DNA of 64,000 nt, taken from contig NZ_JAJOYR010000001.1 in assembly GCF_021202945.1 (NCBI RefSeq), positions 1,717,543 through 1,781,542 on the forward strand, read 5' to 3'. This DNA comes from Stenotrophomonas sp. SY1 (GTDB taxonomy: Bacteria > Pseudomonadota > Gammaproteobacteria > Xanthomonadales > Xanthomonadaceae). The position numbers and the translations under genes are program-made. How positions within the stretch are numbered: the stretch's first letter is position 1; each line of letters starts with the position of its first letter. Under the pieces are notes generated by a model. The model was not told the origin of the DNA. It ran no database searches and worked only from the letters and a program-made list of their open reading frames with translations. Shown one piece after another: positions 24,086 to 33,892 of this stretch.

Positions 24086-27000
24086 TCAGAACTTCTTGCC
24101 GATGTTGAAGAAGAACGAGCGACCAAGATAGTCGTAGCCACTATAGAGCGGAGCATTGCCGATAGTGTTCACGCCCGCGCCGGTGGAAATGACCGGCGGA
24201 TCCTTGTCAGCGAGGTTGCGGATACCAATGGTCGCAGCCCAGTCATCCCCGCTGTAACGCAACGACAGACTGGAAATGAAGTAGTCGTCGATGAGCATCT
24301 GGTACTCGGGGCGATAGTCCTTGTTGTCGTACTTTTCATAGTACTCGTAGCCGTTGATCGAGCCGATCCAGTCCAGCCCGTAGCGGACTTCCCAGTTCTG
24401 GATCTCGTAGGTCAGATCCAGCTGGCCGGTGTAATCCGGCACGTTGATGGCGCCGTTGGAGTCCTTGTACGGGTCGTTCGGGAACGTGCGGCCGGACTGT
24501 TCCAGATAATGGGTGACTGCGGCATTGGCACGGAGCTCGCCAGGGCCGAGGTTGCGCGTGTAGCGCAGGTTGAAGTCCCAACCACGCACCTTGTCCGAGG
24601 CGACGTTGACATAACCACTGGTCACGGTGAGGGCATTGTTGGCATCGCGCTTGACCAAGCCGCAATAGCCGGTGCCGGCAGCAAATTCAGCCTGCGACTG
24701 GTCGTAGCAGAGGTCAAGAACCTGCGCGCCGCTCAGCCTGGCAACACCGTTGTCAACCTGGATGTCGAAGTAGTCGGCAGCAAAAGACAGGTTGCCGAAC
24801 CATTCCGGGAACTCCGGTTGCAGCACAACGCCCACGGTCGTCGCTTTGGATGTTTCTGCGGTCAGGCCTGTTTCGGCACCCCCCTTGGTGATGGAGGTGA
24901 TGCTGGCGGTCTGGTCAAAGTTGTTCGGCAGTCCCAAGCTCTGACAGTTCAGATACTCGTTGCTGGTCTTGTCCGTTGCCGATGCCCAATCGTTGCAGGG
25001 ATCGTTGCTTTGGTTGAGGAAACCGCTGGTGGCGCCAAGGAACTGTTCGAACAACGCCGGGGCGCGGAACGACGTGCCACGGGAGGCGCGTACCGACAGC
25101 CAGCTAACCGGTGTGTACAGCAGGCCAGCCTTCCAGGTTTGGTCGCTGCCATAGGAGTCGTACTTGGTATAGCGGCCGGACAGGTTCACGGTAAGCTCCT
25201 GTGCGCCCGGCAAGCCGCTCAACAGAGGGGCTTCCAGTTCGACAAACGCTTCCTGCACATTGTCCTTGCCGCGGGTGGGCGTCGACGACGTGAAGCCATA
25301 CAGATTGCTGTTGATCGAGTTGATGTCCGGGGTATCGTCGATCTCGGAACGGCGATATTCCAGGCCGAATGCCGCGGAAACAGTGCCACCCATGGGCATA
25401 TCGAACAACGGACCATTGACGCTGACGTTGGCCGTGGATTCGGTGTACAGGGTGTTGCCGTGCGTGGTCTGCATGATGTAGTCGCGATATGCAGAAGGCA
25501 GATTGCCGGCGATCACGTCAGCGGTGAGCATTGGTGCGGCGACGCAGCCATCAGAAGTGTCACGGCAGACAAACCCACCGCGTCCGTCGGAGACGACATC
25601 CAAGCTCTTTGCGATACGGTTGGTCAGGCGGTTCTGAGTGTAGTAATCAGCATCGGAGCGGCCATAGCTCAGGTAACCATCGTACTTCCAGCTCGTCCCG
25701 AGGTCGCCACGCAAGCCGGCAGTGGTACGGGTGAAGTCCACGTTCTGCCAGTTGTCATACAGGCCCCAGCCCACGAAGGCACGGGCAGACACATTCTTGC
25801 CGTTGGTCGAGCCGTCGGCCGGCGCAAGCAGCCATGCAGGCAGCCACGCAAGATCGCCCAGCAGCGGGCTGCCGACGTTGTAATCAAGCGAGTGCTGGAG
25901 GTAGCCCGATTGGCGGGATTCGCGGCGCGTTGCCAGTACTTCGAAGTAGGCTTCGGCGTTGCCAAGCGCATTCAAGTCAAAGCTGCCCTGCAGGAAGCCA
26001 GTGACGTTGGTGGTCGGCGAGATCAGTGCCTCCTGCTTCATCCTCGGGTCAAACGTGGTGCGGCCGTTGGCGTCGACACCCTCAAAGCCCGGCAGGTCGC
26101 CGTCCGTGATCGCTCCATTGGGACGCCAACGATTGAAGTAGTCAAAGCCGGGCGGCAGCTGATCGAGCACGCTGGGGTCGACGGTGCCGTAGTAGCCCAG
26201 GCTCCCCAGTCCCGGACGACCGAGAAGATAAGCAGTACCCAGCGTATTGATGGTGACACCACCGGCGTCCAGGCCCCAGCACTTCGGTTCGCCGGTCGTC
26301 GGATCGATATAGTCCTGAGCGCCATAGCGGCCGGTCGCAGGGTCGCGGCCGTACAGCGGTACCGGGCAGTCGCTTGCCCAGCCACGCTCACCGATCTGGA
26401 GTTCCTGGCGGCGATAGACTTCGAACGAACCGGACACACGCCAACGATCACCGCTGGTGCCGAACAACCCCGACCAACGGGTTTCTTCGCCACCACCGTG
26501 CTGTGTTGCATTGTGCTGGAACTCGATTTCGGCGCCGTCAACCTTGTTCTTGGTGATGATGTTCACCACGCCGGCAACAGCGTCGGAGCCGTAGATCGAC
26601 GAAGCGCCGTCCTTAAGAATTTCCACATGGTCGATCATGATGTTCGGCAGGACATTCAAGTCCACCGAACCAACGGCACCGCGAGAGCCGGATGGCGACA
26701 TGCGCCGCCCATTGATCATGATCAGGGTGCGAGTGGGGCCGAGGCCGCGGAGGCCGAGCGTATTGGCACCCGGGCCACCATCAGTCACAAAACCGCCAAA
26801 GGCGTTGTTGATCTGCCCTGCACCAGCGGTGACAGAGTTGCTCTGCAGTACGCCGGCAGTCGAGTTGAAGCCGGCGAGGGTGGTTTCTTCGCGGTTGATC
26901 ACCTGTACCGGGGAGACGGCGTTGTAGGTGTCCTTGGAGATGCGCGAGCCGGTGACGGTTACTTGGCTCAGCGTGGTCGTGTTCGAGGATGCGGTGGCTT

Positions 27001-27139
27001 CCTCCTGAGTCTTCTCGTCCTGACTCACGGTGGCGCTTTGCGCGTAAACAACGCCGCCCGGGAAGATCAGGGCGGTTGCAAGTGCTAGTGACAGTTTGCT
27101 TTTGTTCAGGTTGGTTGCGCGGTTGTTGCTGGAAGCCAT
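24086..27139 (-). CDS. TonB-dependent outer-membrane receptor
   Basis: 1017 residues from the ATG at 27139, with AAAGGGGAT 7-10 nt upstream. Signal peptide ends near VVYA-QS. A plug domain of about 130 residues starts at VTVTGSRI and contains LGLRGLGPTRTLIMINGRR and IYGSDAVAGVVNIITK. A large beta-barrel follows and ends FFFNIGKKF with terminal Phe. The type with GSRI and long Gly/Asn-rich loops is expanded in Xanthomonads for uptake of carbohydrates, peptides or siderophores. The neighbouring S9 peptidase and TPR-sulfotransferase point to a peptide substrate, but this is inference. No anti-sigma/ECF pair is present, so it is not a FecA-type signal transducer. Confidence 0.9.
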   Translation of the reverse strand: MASSNNRATNLNKSKLSLALATALIFPGGVVYAQSATVSQDEKTQEEATASSNTTTLSQVTVTGSRISKDTYNAVSPVQVINREETTLAGFNSTAGVLQSNSVTAGAGQINNAFGGFVTDGGPGANTLGLRGLGPTRTLIMINGRRMSPSGSRGAVGSVDLNVLPNIMIDHVEILKDGASSIYGSDAVAGVVNIITKNKVDGAEIEFQHNATQHGGGEETRWSGLFGTSGDRWRVSGSFEVYRRQELQIGERGWASDCPVPLYGRDPATGRYGAQDYIDPTTGEPKCWGLDAGGVTINTLGTAYLLGRPGLGSLGYYGTVDPSVLDQLPPGFDYFNRWRPNGAITDGDLPGFEGVDANGRTTFDPRMKQEALISPTTNVTGFLQGSFDLNALGNAEAYFEVLATRRESRQSGYLQHSLDYNVGSPLLGDLAWLPAWLLAPADGSTNGKNVSARAFVGWGLYDNWQNVDFTRTTAGLRGDLGTSWKYDGYLSYGRSDADYYTQNRLTNRIAKSLDVVSDGRGGFVCRDTSDGCVAAPMLTADVIAGNLPSAYRDYIMQTTHGNTLYTESTANVSVNGPLFDMPMGGTVSAAFGLEYRRSEIDDTPDINSINSNLYGFTSSTPTRGKDNVQEAFVELEAPLLSGLPGAQELTVNLSGRYTKYDSYGSDQTWKAGLLYTPVSWLSVRASRGTSFRAPALFEQFLGATSGFLNQSNDPCNDWASATDKTSNEYLNCQSLGLPNNFDQTASITSITKGGAETGLTAETSKATTVGVVLQPEFPEWFGNLSFAADYFDIQVDNGVARLSGAQVLDLCYDQSQAEFAAGTGYCGLVKRDANNALTVTSGYVNVASDKVRGWDFNLRYTRNLGPGELRANAAVTHYLEQSGRTFPNDPYKDSNGAINVPDYTGQLDLTYEIQNWEVRYGLDWIGSINGYEYYEKYDNKDYRPEYQMLIDDYFISSLSLRYSGDDWAATIGIRNLADKDPPVISTGAGVNTIGNAPLYSGYDYLGRSFFFNIGKKF

Positions 27140-27331
27140 CGAAATCCCCTTTCGAATCAATCGGTTGTATTTTGTTTCGGTTGACAACTTTGCTGACTTT
27201 GGCGAATCCTAACACTGAATTGTCAGTGAATGCCATGGATTTTTAACAATCTTCTGTTAAGCGTGCAGAAGGGTTTGATCCATCCAAAGGATGCTTGGAA
27301 GACGGGCAGTGGCCCGTCTAGACTCCAGCCA
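27140..27331. promoter_or_regulatory. Divergent control region, receptor / sulfotransferase
   Basis: This 192-nt region is clearly richer in A and T than its surroundings. It holds an inverted repeat CACTGA-ATTG-TCAGTG at 27213-27228, a TTGACA on the plus strand at 27181-27186, and a GACGGGC-AGTG-GCCCGTC hairpin at 27301-27318 in the sulfotransferase leader. The inverted repeat is a candidate operator. No good -10 could be placed. Confidence 0.45.
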
Positions 27332-28939
27332 ATGAACGCTTTCCTGAATGAGTCGAGAGTTGGAACCGCCGTGCCGCCACTGCCGCAGGCAATCGCCTTC
27401 GGCAATGAGCTGCTTCGTCAAGGGCGTTTGGGTGAGGCCGTCGATTTGGGAGAGGCTCTTGCTGCCAAGTACCCCGATCAGCCCAGGGCATTTGCATTTG
27501 CAGCGGAGGCCTGTCGCGTCAGTGGCAAACTGGATGCCGCGCTCTTGTGGATCGACAAGGCCATTGCGTTCGGGGGAGATCCGCAGCACCAGATAAAGAA
27601 GGCGTGGCTACTCTCCCGTTTGCTTCGTCGTAACGAAATCCCCGTGTTGGCAGCTGAGATTGATGCCCAGTCGCCTAACAATGGCTTGGTGCAATGGCAG
27701 CTCGGAAAGCTGCTGTATCACCACAATTTACTGGGGGAAGCGATATCGCATTACGAGCGGGCGCTGTCGGTTGGTGGCGAGGACGCGGGATGGCGTTATG
27801 ACTTGGCTATCGCACGCTTCTACAGCGGCGATTCCGAGCGGGCAGAGCATGATCTTGACAAGGTGTTGGAGGCCACGCCGCAGGCGGGTTCCGTTATCTA
27901 TCTGCGCTCGACATTGCGCCGCCAGTCACCCGATAGAAACCACGTTGCCGACCTTGAGCAGCGCTTGAAAGGGGAGTTCCGTTCGCTCGAGGAGGAGGCG
28001 GGGGCGCACTACGCATTGGCCAAGGAGTTGGAAGATCTGGGAGACCATGAGCGATCGTTCGATGCCTTGATCGAAGGTGCCAGAAAGAAGCGCGCCGCGA
28101 TTCAATACGACGTTTCTTCTTTCGTGAGGACGTTGCAGGATGTCTGTGGTTCCCAAGATGCCGAAGCTATGGCGGCGCCGGTCCAGAGTGACGAGGGAGA
28201 GGGGGCCATCTTCATTGTGGGCATGCCGCGCAGCGGAACCACGTTGACCGAGCGGATATTGCTGCAATCCGGGAAGGTCCGGGATGCCGGGGAGTTGATG
28301 GATTTCGGATATCACCTGACGGGTGCCGTGCAACGGGTCCAGGCGCTTGACCCGAGCCTGTCAGTGGCGCAAGCCACAATGAAGGTGGATTTCGCGGCGC
28401 TTGGCCGTGAGTACATGAAAGGGGCCCGACAGATGGCCGAAGGCAGCCCGTTGTTCATCGATAAGCTGCCTGCCAACTACATGTACTGCGGGTTGATACA
28501 TAAAGCCTTGCCAAGGGCTCGGATTATCCATTTGGTGCGTGATCCGCTGGACAGCTGTTATGCGGTTTTCAAGACGCTGTTCTTCAAGGCATATGATTTT
28601 TCCTACGATCTGGAAGAGTTGGGTGACTATTTCGTTGCTTATCGGCAAATGATGCGGCATTGGCACAAAGTGGTGCCCGGGGGAATCCTCGATGTTCATT
28701 ATGAAGATTTGGTTTCCGATACCGAGTCGCAAGCACGGCGAATCTACGAATGGTGCAATTTGGAATGGGTTGCCGAAGCGCTGGCTGTGCCGAGCAAAGG
28801 GGCGGTTTTTGCCACCGCCAGTGCGGCTCAGGTGCGTGAACCTGTACATAGTCGATCCGTGAACAGTTCTCGTAGGCATGTGGAAAAACTGGGTCCTCTG
28901 ATAAAAAAGTTGACGGCTGCAGGTATTCTTCAGCTCTGA
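27332..28939 (+). CDS. TPR-containing sulfotransferase
   Basis: 535 residues, no signal peptide. Residues about 20-280 are TPR-like helical pairs (for example GRLGEAVDLGEALAAKYP and LGEAISHYERALS). The C-terminal sulfotransferase domain begins FIVGMPRSGTTLTERILL, with the PAPS 5'-phosphosulfate loop at 297-304. A second motif region RIIHLVRDPLDSCYAVFKT carries the 3'-phosphate-binding Arg and Ser. This domain type is related to tyrosylprotein sulfotransferases and to RaxST. The acceptor is unknown. It is divergent from the TonB-dependent receptor. The GC content of the gene is lower than in flanking core genes, a possible sign of transfer. Confidence 0.87.
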   Translation: MNAFLNESRVGTAVPPLPQAIAFGNELLRQGRLGEAVDLGEALAAKYPDQPRAFAFAAEACRVSGKLDAALLWIDKAIAFGGDPQHQIKKAWLLSRLLRRNEIPVLAAEIDAQSPNNGLVQWQLGKLLYHHNLLGEAISHYERALSVGGEDAGWRYDLAIARFYSGDSERAEHDLDKVLEATPQAGSVIYLRSTLRRQSPDRNHVADLEQRLKGEFRSLEEEAGAHYALAKELEDLGDHERSFDALIEGARKKRAAIQYDVSSFVRTLQDVCGSQDAEAMAAPVQSDEGEGAIFIVGMPRSGTTLTERILLQSGKVRDAGELMDFGYHLTGAVQRVQALDPSLSVAQATMKVDFAALGREYMKGARQMAEGSPLFIDKLPANYMYCGLIHKALPRARIIHLVRDPLDSCYAVFKTLFFKAYDFSYDLEELGDYFVAYRQMMRHWHKVVPGGILDVHYEDLVSDTESQARRIYEWCNLEWVAEALAVPSKGAVFATASAAQVREPVHSRSVNSSRRHVEKLGPLIKKLTAAGILQL

Positions 28940-29183
28940 TCTTCTCGGCTGCCGAGTGGGGCCGAAGTGCGGCTCGGTGCTGCGGATCCGCTTGGCGAGC
29001 TTTGGTGGACTGGTTGTTGGGCACGATTGAACAGCGCGACTCGTCCGGCATCCGTCAGGCGCCAGGGGGCCAGCGGCTGTAGGTTGCTTCCCCGGTGTGG
29101 ATTGGTGGGTTGAACAAGGCCGGTGCCGAACCGGTCTTTCGGGTTGGCGCTATAGTTCGCTCCCTGATTGGAGATGTAAGAGG

Positions 29184-30044
29184 GTGCAAGTGGGCGGGTC
29201 GATTGCGTTGGGTACAACCCACAAGGTGCAGAAGGGGCTGTCTCCCCATTCACGTATCCGCAACGTCATTGCGGTGGGGTCGGGCAAGGGCGGGGTGGGC
29301 AAGTCCACAACCGCGGTGAACCTTGCGCTGGCCTTGCAGCGACTGGGTGCGCGGGTCGGGGTGCTGGATGCCGACATATATGGCCCGAGCGTGCCGGCGA
29401 TGCTGGGTTTGAGCGGACGCCCGGAGAGTCCCGACAACAAGACGATCGAGCCGTTGCGTGCATTTGGCGTTGATGCCATGTCCATTGGCTTCCTGATCGA
29501 TGCCGATTCGCCGATGATCTGGCGTGGGCCGATGGCAACCTCGGCATTGACGCAGTTGTTCAACGACACGTTGTGGGACGACCTGGACTTCCTGCTGATC
29601 GACCTGCCGCCGGGCACCGGCGACATCCAGCTGACGCTATCGCAGAAGATCCCGGTGGCCGGTGCGGTGATCGTCACCACGCCGCAGGAGATCGCCACGC
29701 TGGATGCGCGCAAGGCCTTGAAGATGTTCGAGAAGGTCGAGGTTCCGGTGCTCGGCATCGTCGAGAACATGGCCGTGCACACCTGCTCCAACTGTGGCCA
29801 CGCCGAGCACCTGTTCGGTGAAGGCGGCGGCCAGCGCATGGCCGAGCAATACGGCGTGCCGCTGCTGGGCTCCTTGCCGCTGGACATCAGCATCCGCGAG
29901 CAGGGCGACGCGGGTACGCCGATCGTGGCGTCCGCCCCGGATTCCGCAGCGGCGCAGGCTTACCTGGCGGCTGCGCAGCGGATGGTCGAGGAACTGTCCA
30001 AGCGCCCGCGCGCGGGCATCCCCATCATCTCGTCGCTGATCTGA
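29184..30044 (+). CDS. apbC: Mrp/NBP35 family iron-sulfur cluster carrier ATPase
   Basis: 286 residues from a GTG at 29184, with GGAG 10 nt upstream. The deviant Walker A is GSGKGGVGKST at about 33-43. Switch regions DADIYGPS and DLPPGTGDIQLTL, and the cluster-binding pair Cys201-x-x-Cys204 in HTCSNCGH, complete the family pattern. It carries and transfers [4Fe-4S] clusters in the cytosol as a homodimer. The N-terminal MIP18-like domain of E. coli Mrp is absent. A TATAGT at 29151-29156 is a candidate -10. Further upstream in-frame codons exist but lie within that promoter region. Confidence 0.9.
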   Translation: MQVGGSIALGTTHKVQKGLSPHSRIRNVIAVGSGKGGVGKSTTAVNLALALQRLGARVGVLDADIYGPSVPAMLGLSGRPESPDNKTIEPLRAFGVDAMSIGFLIDADSPMIWRGPMATSALTQLFNDTLWDDLDFLLIDLPPGTGDIQLTLSQKIPVAGAVIVTTPQEIATLDARKALKMFEKVEVPVLGIVENMAVHTCSNCGHAEHLFGEGGGQRMAEQYGVPLLGSLPLDISIREQGDAGTPIVASAPDSAAAQAYLAAAQRMVEELSKRPRAGIPIISSLI

Positions 30045-30069
30045 AGCCGCCTCCCGGCGGTGAACGTGA

Positions 30070-30092
30070 AGGCCCCGGCATTGCCGGGGCCT
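30070..30092 (+). terminator. GC-rich hairpin after apbC
   Basis: AGGCCCCGGCA-TTGCCGGGGCCT stem 26 nt after the stop, with only a weak pyrimidine tail. Confidence 0.6.
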
Positions 30093-30207
30093 CCTATATG
30101 TATGTCTCGGGCGAGTCCCAGGCTACGGCTGGGTGCCGGCTCTGGGCTAGAATCGGCCACCCGACCGCCGCAGCCAGCTGCGCCGCCCACGTAATCAGGA
30201 ACATTGA

Positions 30208-30780
30208 ATGAGCATCAAGAGCGACCGTTGGATTCGCCGCATGTCCGAACAGCACGGCATGATCGAGCCGTACGAAGCCGGGCAGGTCAAGCAGGTGGAT
30301 GGCCAGCGCATCGTCAGTTACGGCACGTCCAGCTATGGCTACGACGTGCGTTGCTCGCGTGAGTTCAAGGTGTTCACCAACATCAACTCCACCATCGTCG
30401 ATCCCAAGCACTTCGACCCGAAGAGCTTCGTCGATATCGTGGCCGATGAGTGCATCATCCCGCCGAACTCCTTCGCGCTGGCCCGCACCGTGGAATACTT
30501 CCGCATTCCGCGCGACACGCTGGTGGTGTGCCTGGGCAAGAGCACGTACGCGCGCTGCGGCATCATCGTCAACGTCACGCCGCTGGAGCCGGAATGGGAA
30601 GGCCACGTGACGCTGGAGTTCTCCAACACCACGCCGCTGCCGGCGCGTATCTACGCCAACGAAGGCGTGGCACAGATGCTGTTCTTCCAGGCCGACAAGG
30701 ATGACGTCTGCGAGACCTCCTACAAGGATCGCGGCGGCAAGTACCAGGGCCAGACCGGCGTGACCTTGCCGCGCACCTGA
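30208..30780 (+). CDS. dcd: dCTP deaminase
   Basis: 190 residues, the usual length. Recognisable family segments are [39 protein letters not shown], and the catalytic-Glu segment [13 protein letters not shown]. The C-terminal loop closes with [15 protein letters not shown]. It deaminates dCTP to dUTP for thymidylate synthesis as a homotrimer. TAGAAT at 30148-30153 is a possible -10. A bifunctional deaminase/dUTPase cannot be excluded, but the length and Q-x-G end fit the monofunctional enzyme. Confidence 0.95.
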   Translation: MSIKSDRWIRRMSEQHGMIEPYEAGQVKQVDGQRIVSYGTSSYGYDVRCSREFKVFTNINSTIVDPKHFDPKSFVDIVADECIIPPNSFALARTVEYFRIPRDTLVVCLGKSTYARCGIIVNVTPLEPEWEGHVTLEFSNTTPLPARIYANEGVAQMLFFQADKDDVCETSYKDRGGKYQGQTGVTLPRT

Positions 30781-30803
30781 TCAATCCGGTTTGGTTGCAG
30801 CAG

Positions 30804-30831
30804 AAAAGGCACGGGTTCCCCGTGCCTTTTT
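30804..30831. terminator. Bidirectional intrinsic terminator
   Basis: AAAAGGCACGGG-TTC-CCCGTGCCTTTTT, between convergent dcd and the second TonB-dependent receptor gene. Confidence 0.9.
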
Positions 30832-30907
30832 GCTTCATTTCTGCGGATCAGCCTGTGCGAGCTGTCGTCACGATCCTGCGTTGCATGCCACAGGTTGGGC
30901 GTGGCAG

Positions 30908-33892
30908 TCAGCGCTTGTAGGTGATGCCCAGGTACATGTATCGACCGATGTTGTCGTACAGGGCTGACCCCGTATCGCTGCCGAAGTAGTTCAGCGGTGG
31001 ATCCTTGTCGAAGGCGTTATCAATGCCGATATAGGTGCCAAGCCTTCCACCGGGGAACGTATAGCCCAGTTTGAAGTTGTGGTACGTGTATGAGCCGTTG
31101 CGGATGGGGCTGGCCTGGCCGGGATTGCTGTTGTAACTCTGGGGGGCGACGCGCAGGTTGCCGTCTACGTAATTCATGTCCCATGAAACAAGCCAGTCAT
31201 TGCGTGTGTACTTGCTGCCCAGGTTTGCGCGCCAGCGTGGATTGGTCACGTAGGTGACGTATTCCTTGTACTCGCTGGGAAAGTCCTGGAACTGCCACTC
31301 CCGGGATTGGATCAAGCGGCTGCCGATCAGGCGTAGGCCGGCGTCTCCTCCTGCCATCTGGAAGCGATAGTCCATCTCCAGGTCAACACCGATCCGTTGC
31401 GATCGGGCGAGGTTTTCATTGAGCGCGCGCCAGTGGCTGATCGAGTGCGCCGGATAGCTGCGACCGCCATCATCGGTGATTCCACCGGCAGGAGCGCGAT
31501 CGATGAAGCCGCAGAATGCATTTGCGATTCCACCGGGCGAGTCTACGCAACGGGTGGCGTTGGTCTGGCCGCTGACAGTGCCGATGGCATCGGTGAGGTT
31601 GATCCGCCAATAGTCGATCGACATGCCGAAGCCTGGAATGAACTCCGGCTGCCAGACCAGCCCATAGGTGAGGCTGCGTGCGCGCTCCTGCTTCAGATCC
31701 GGATTGCCGCCGCTTACACCCGGGCGACTGGCGCTGTAGGTATCGATCCATCCCACCGGGATGCCCAGTGCGGTGCAGTTGGCCTGGCGCAGGGCAACAT
31801 CTTCTGCGGTATCGGGCCGGTTCGAGTTGGTGGGAAGGTAATCGCAGGGGTCGTTGATGAAGGCGAAGTTCTCGCTTTGCAGTTTGTAGAGCTCGCCGAT
31901 GCTTGGGGCCCGAACCGCTTGCGACAAAGTGCCGCGCGCACGCAGTGCGCGGGTGATCGTCCAGTCCAGGCCGGCTTTCCAGGTGGTCGTCTTGCCGATG
32001 CTGCTGTAGTCGGACCATCGTCCCGCTGCGTCCAGTGTCAGTAGCGTTATGCCCGGAAGGTCGGCCAACAGCGGGAGCGTGGTCTCCAGGAACATTTCGC
32101 GGACGTCGTATTTGCCTTTGCTGTCCGGAATCGCATTGAGGAAGGTCAGGCCCTGCGCGGCGAGTGGGTCGGTGATCTCGCGGCTCTTCTCACGGCGGTA
32201 CTCGACACCCGTGGCGATGCCGACATCACCGGCAGGCATGGAGAACAGTGCGCCGTTGCTCAGCGAAGCACTGAATACGGACTGCTGCAGTCGTGAGAAG
32301 TTGAACGAGTCGACGTTGAACCAGTTCCGGGCCTGTTGATTGACGGCGCCATGCCCAAACACGCTGAACGGTATGCAGCCCTCACGTGCAAAGGCGGAAT
32401 ACACGTAATTGCGGTTGTTGGGATTGGTGGCGTTGGGGTCAAGCGTGGTGCGGCAGGTGATCTGTCCGGTGGCCGGGTCCACGACCGCGTCCAGCCCTGC
32501 CTGCCAGCGTTCATTGATGCGGTTGTTGAGGTTCCAGCGCTTGACCTCGTTCTGGCCCCAGTTTCCGTGAATGTCGTAGCTCCAGTCCTCACCGAAATGG
32601 CCTTCGATGCCGACGACCGCACGCTGGGTGGTGCGGTCGACATGCTCACCGCGTTGACCTGCATCGACATTGAAGCGGCTGAGCGATAGCTGTGAGGTGT
32701 TGTTGGCAGCCATCAAGGAGACGAGTTCGGGGCTGATGAAAGCGTTGTCCTTGAGGATGCGCAGGCTCTGGTCGAAGGCAGGTTGGGAGCGGAAGTTACT
32801 GATGCTCCGGCTGTACTTGCCTTCAAAGTACAGGCGATGGTTCTCGGTGAGGTCGAAATTCAGGAGGGCGTTGACACTCTTTCGGGTGAACTCCGGTTGC
32901 AGGTCCGCTACCGAATTGAGGTCAACGAAGTCGCAATCCACGCAACCGGTATTGCTGATGACGGTGCCGTCATAGCGCTGTGATCGGAATGAGCCGTCCG
33001 GGTTGAACTGGTAGCGGTTGCCCCAGCTTGCCGGATCGCGGAAGTCAAAGCGCCCGAGGTTGAAGGTTCCGCCGGGTGAAATTGAATGATTGCCCCCCGG
33101 TCCGCTGATCACGGTTTGGGGGTTGTTCGGGCTTGGGGGCTTGTTCGGATCGTAATTAGGATTGGGCACCGAAACCAGGAACTCCCGGCCGATTGCACGG
33201 TTGCTGCGTATGGTCCGGTCCTGCTTGCTGTACTCCAGCGCGAGGGCCACGTTGCCCCGGTCATCGGCGAAGTTCTTGCCCATGGACGCGCTGGCGAAGT
33301 TACGTTTGAAGTTGCCTTCGCTGGCAAGACCGGTCTGGGCGCGGGTCTCCATGCCTTCGTAGTTGCTCTTCAGAATGTAGTTGACGACCCCCGCCACTGC
33401 ATCAGCGCCGTAAACGGCTGAGGCGCCGCCGCTGATGATCTCGATTCGTTCGATCCATTCCACCGGAATGGTGTTGACGTCCACGGATGTTGATCCGGAA
33501 ATGGCTCCGACATGACGACGCCCGTTTATCAGAACCAGTGTGCGTGAGGAACCCATGCCGCGAAGGTCGAGCAGGCCCAGACCAGCGGTGCCGATGCTGC
33601 GCGTGGAGTTGCCCAGCGTATAGCTGGGAGTGAGGCCCGGCAGGCGGACCATCAGGTCGCCGATGTTGGTGGCTCCGGTGGCCCGGATCTCCTCTGCGGT
33701 AAAGGCGCTGACGGGCGAGGGCGTGACGAAGCCAGTGCGCGCGATACGGGAACCGGTGACAGTTACCTTGTCCAGATCAGTGACGGCCGCTTCGCCACCG
33801 CTGGCGTGCGCCGGGGCGGCGGCGGTCATGGCGAGGGCGGCGGCCAGGGCGAAGCTCAGTGGATGGTGGGCAGGGCATGGACGAGTGCTCAT
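30908..33892 (-). CDS. TonB-dependent outer-membrane receptor (second copy)
   Basis: 994 residues. The signal peptide ends AHA-SG (residue about 30). A TonB-box-like start is followed by VTVTGSRIARTGF, then the plug with DLRGMGSSRTLVLINGRRH and VYGADAVAGVVNYILK. The barrel has long extracellular loops and ends YMYLGITYKR rather than the usual aromatic residue. Closest in type to the first receptor but clearly divergent. No peptidase, transporter or regulator lies next to it, so the ligand cannot be guessed. A long 5' region precedes it. Confidence 0.9.
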   Translation of the reverse strand: MSTRPCPAHHPLSFALAAALAMTAAAPAHASGGEAAVTDLDKVTVTGSRIARTGFVTPSPVSAFTAEEIRATGATNIGDLMVRLPGLTPSYTLGNSTRSIGTAGLGLLDLRGMGSSRTLVLINGRRHVGAISGSTSVDVNTIPVEWIERIEIISGGASAVYGADAVAGVVNYILKSNYEGMETRAQTGLASEGNFKRNFASASMGKNFADDRGNVALALEYSKQDRTIRSNRAIGREFLVSVPNPNYDPNKPPSPNNPQTVISGPGGNHSISPGGTFNLGRFDFRDPASWGNRYQFNPDGSFRSQRYDGTVISNTGCVDCDFVDLNSVADLQPEFTRKSVNALLNFDLTENHRLYFEGKYSRSISNFRSQPAFDQSLRILKDNAFISPELVSLMAANNTSQLSLSRFNVDAGQRGEHVDRTTQRAVVGIEGHFGEDWSYDIHGNWGQNEVKRWNLNNRINERWQAGLDAVVDPATGQITCRTTLDPNATNPNNRNYVYSAFAREGCIPFSVFGHGAVNQQARNWFNVDSFNFSRLQQSVFSASLSNGALFSMPAGDVGIATGVEYRREKSREITDPLAAQGLTFLNAIPDSKGKYDVREMFLETTLPLLADLPGITLLTLDAAGRWSDYSSIGKTTTWKAGLDWTITRALRARGTLSQAVRAPSIGELYKLQSENFAFINDPCDYLPTNSNRPDTAEDVALRQANCTALGIPVGWIDTYSASRPGVSGGNPDLKQERARSLTYGLVWQPEFIPGFGMSIDYWRINLTDAIGTVSGQTNATRCVDSPGGIANAFCGFIDRAPAGGITDDGGRSYPAHSISHWRALNENLARSQRIGVDLEMDYRFQMAGGDAGLRLIGSRLIQSREWQFQDFPSEYKEYVTYVTNPRWRANLGSKYTRNDWLVSWDMNYVDGNLRVAPQSYNSNPGQASPIRNGSYTYHNFKLGYTFPGGRLGTYIGIDNAFDKDPPLNYFGSDTGSALYDNIGRYMYLGITYKR

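Noticed and set aside
23924..27088. Very long plus-strand open frame (1054 codons) opposite the TonB-dependent receptor
   Set aside because: It mirrors a gene with clear signal peptide, plug and barrel motifs. High-GC codon use leaves the antisense frame free of stops, and its translation shows no recognisable domain.
28940..29183. tRNA or small RNA in the spacer before apbC
   Set aside because: No cloverleaf could be formed and no terminator was seen; only a candidate -10 (TATAGT) is present.
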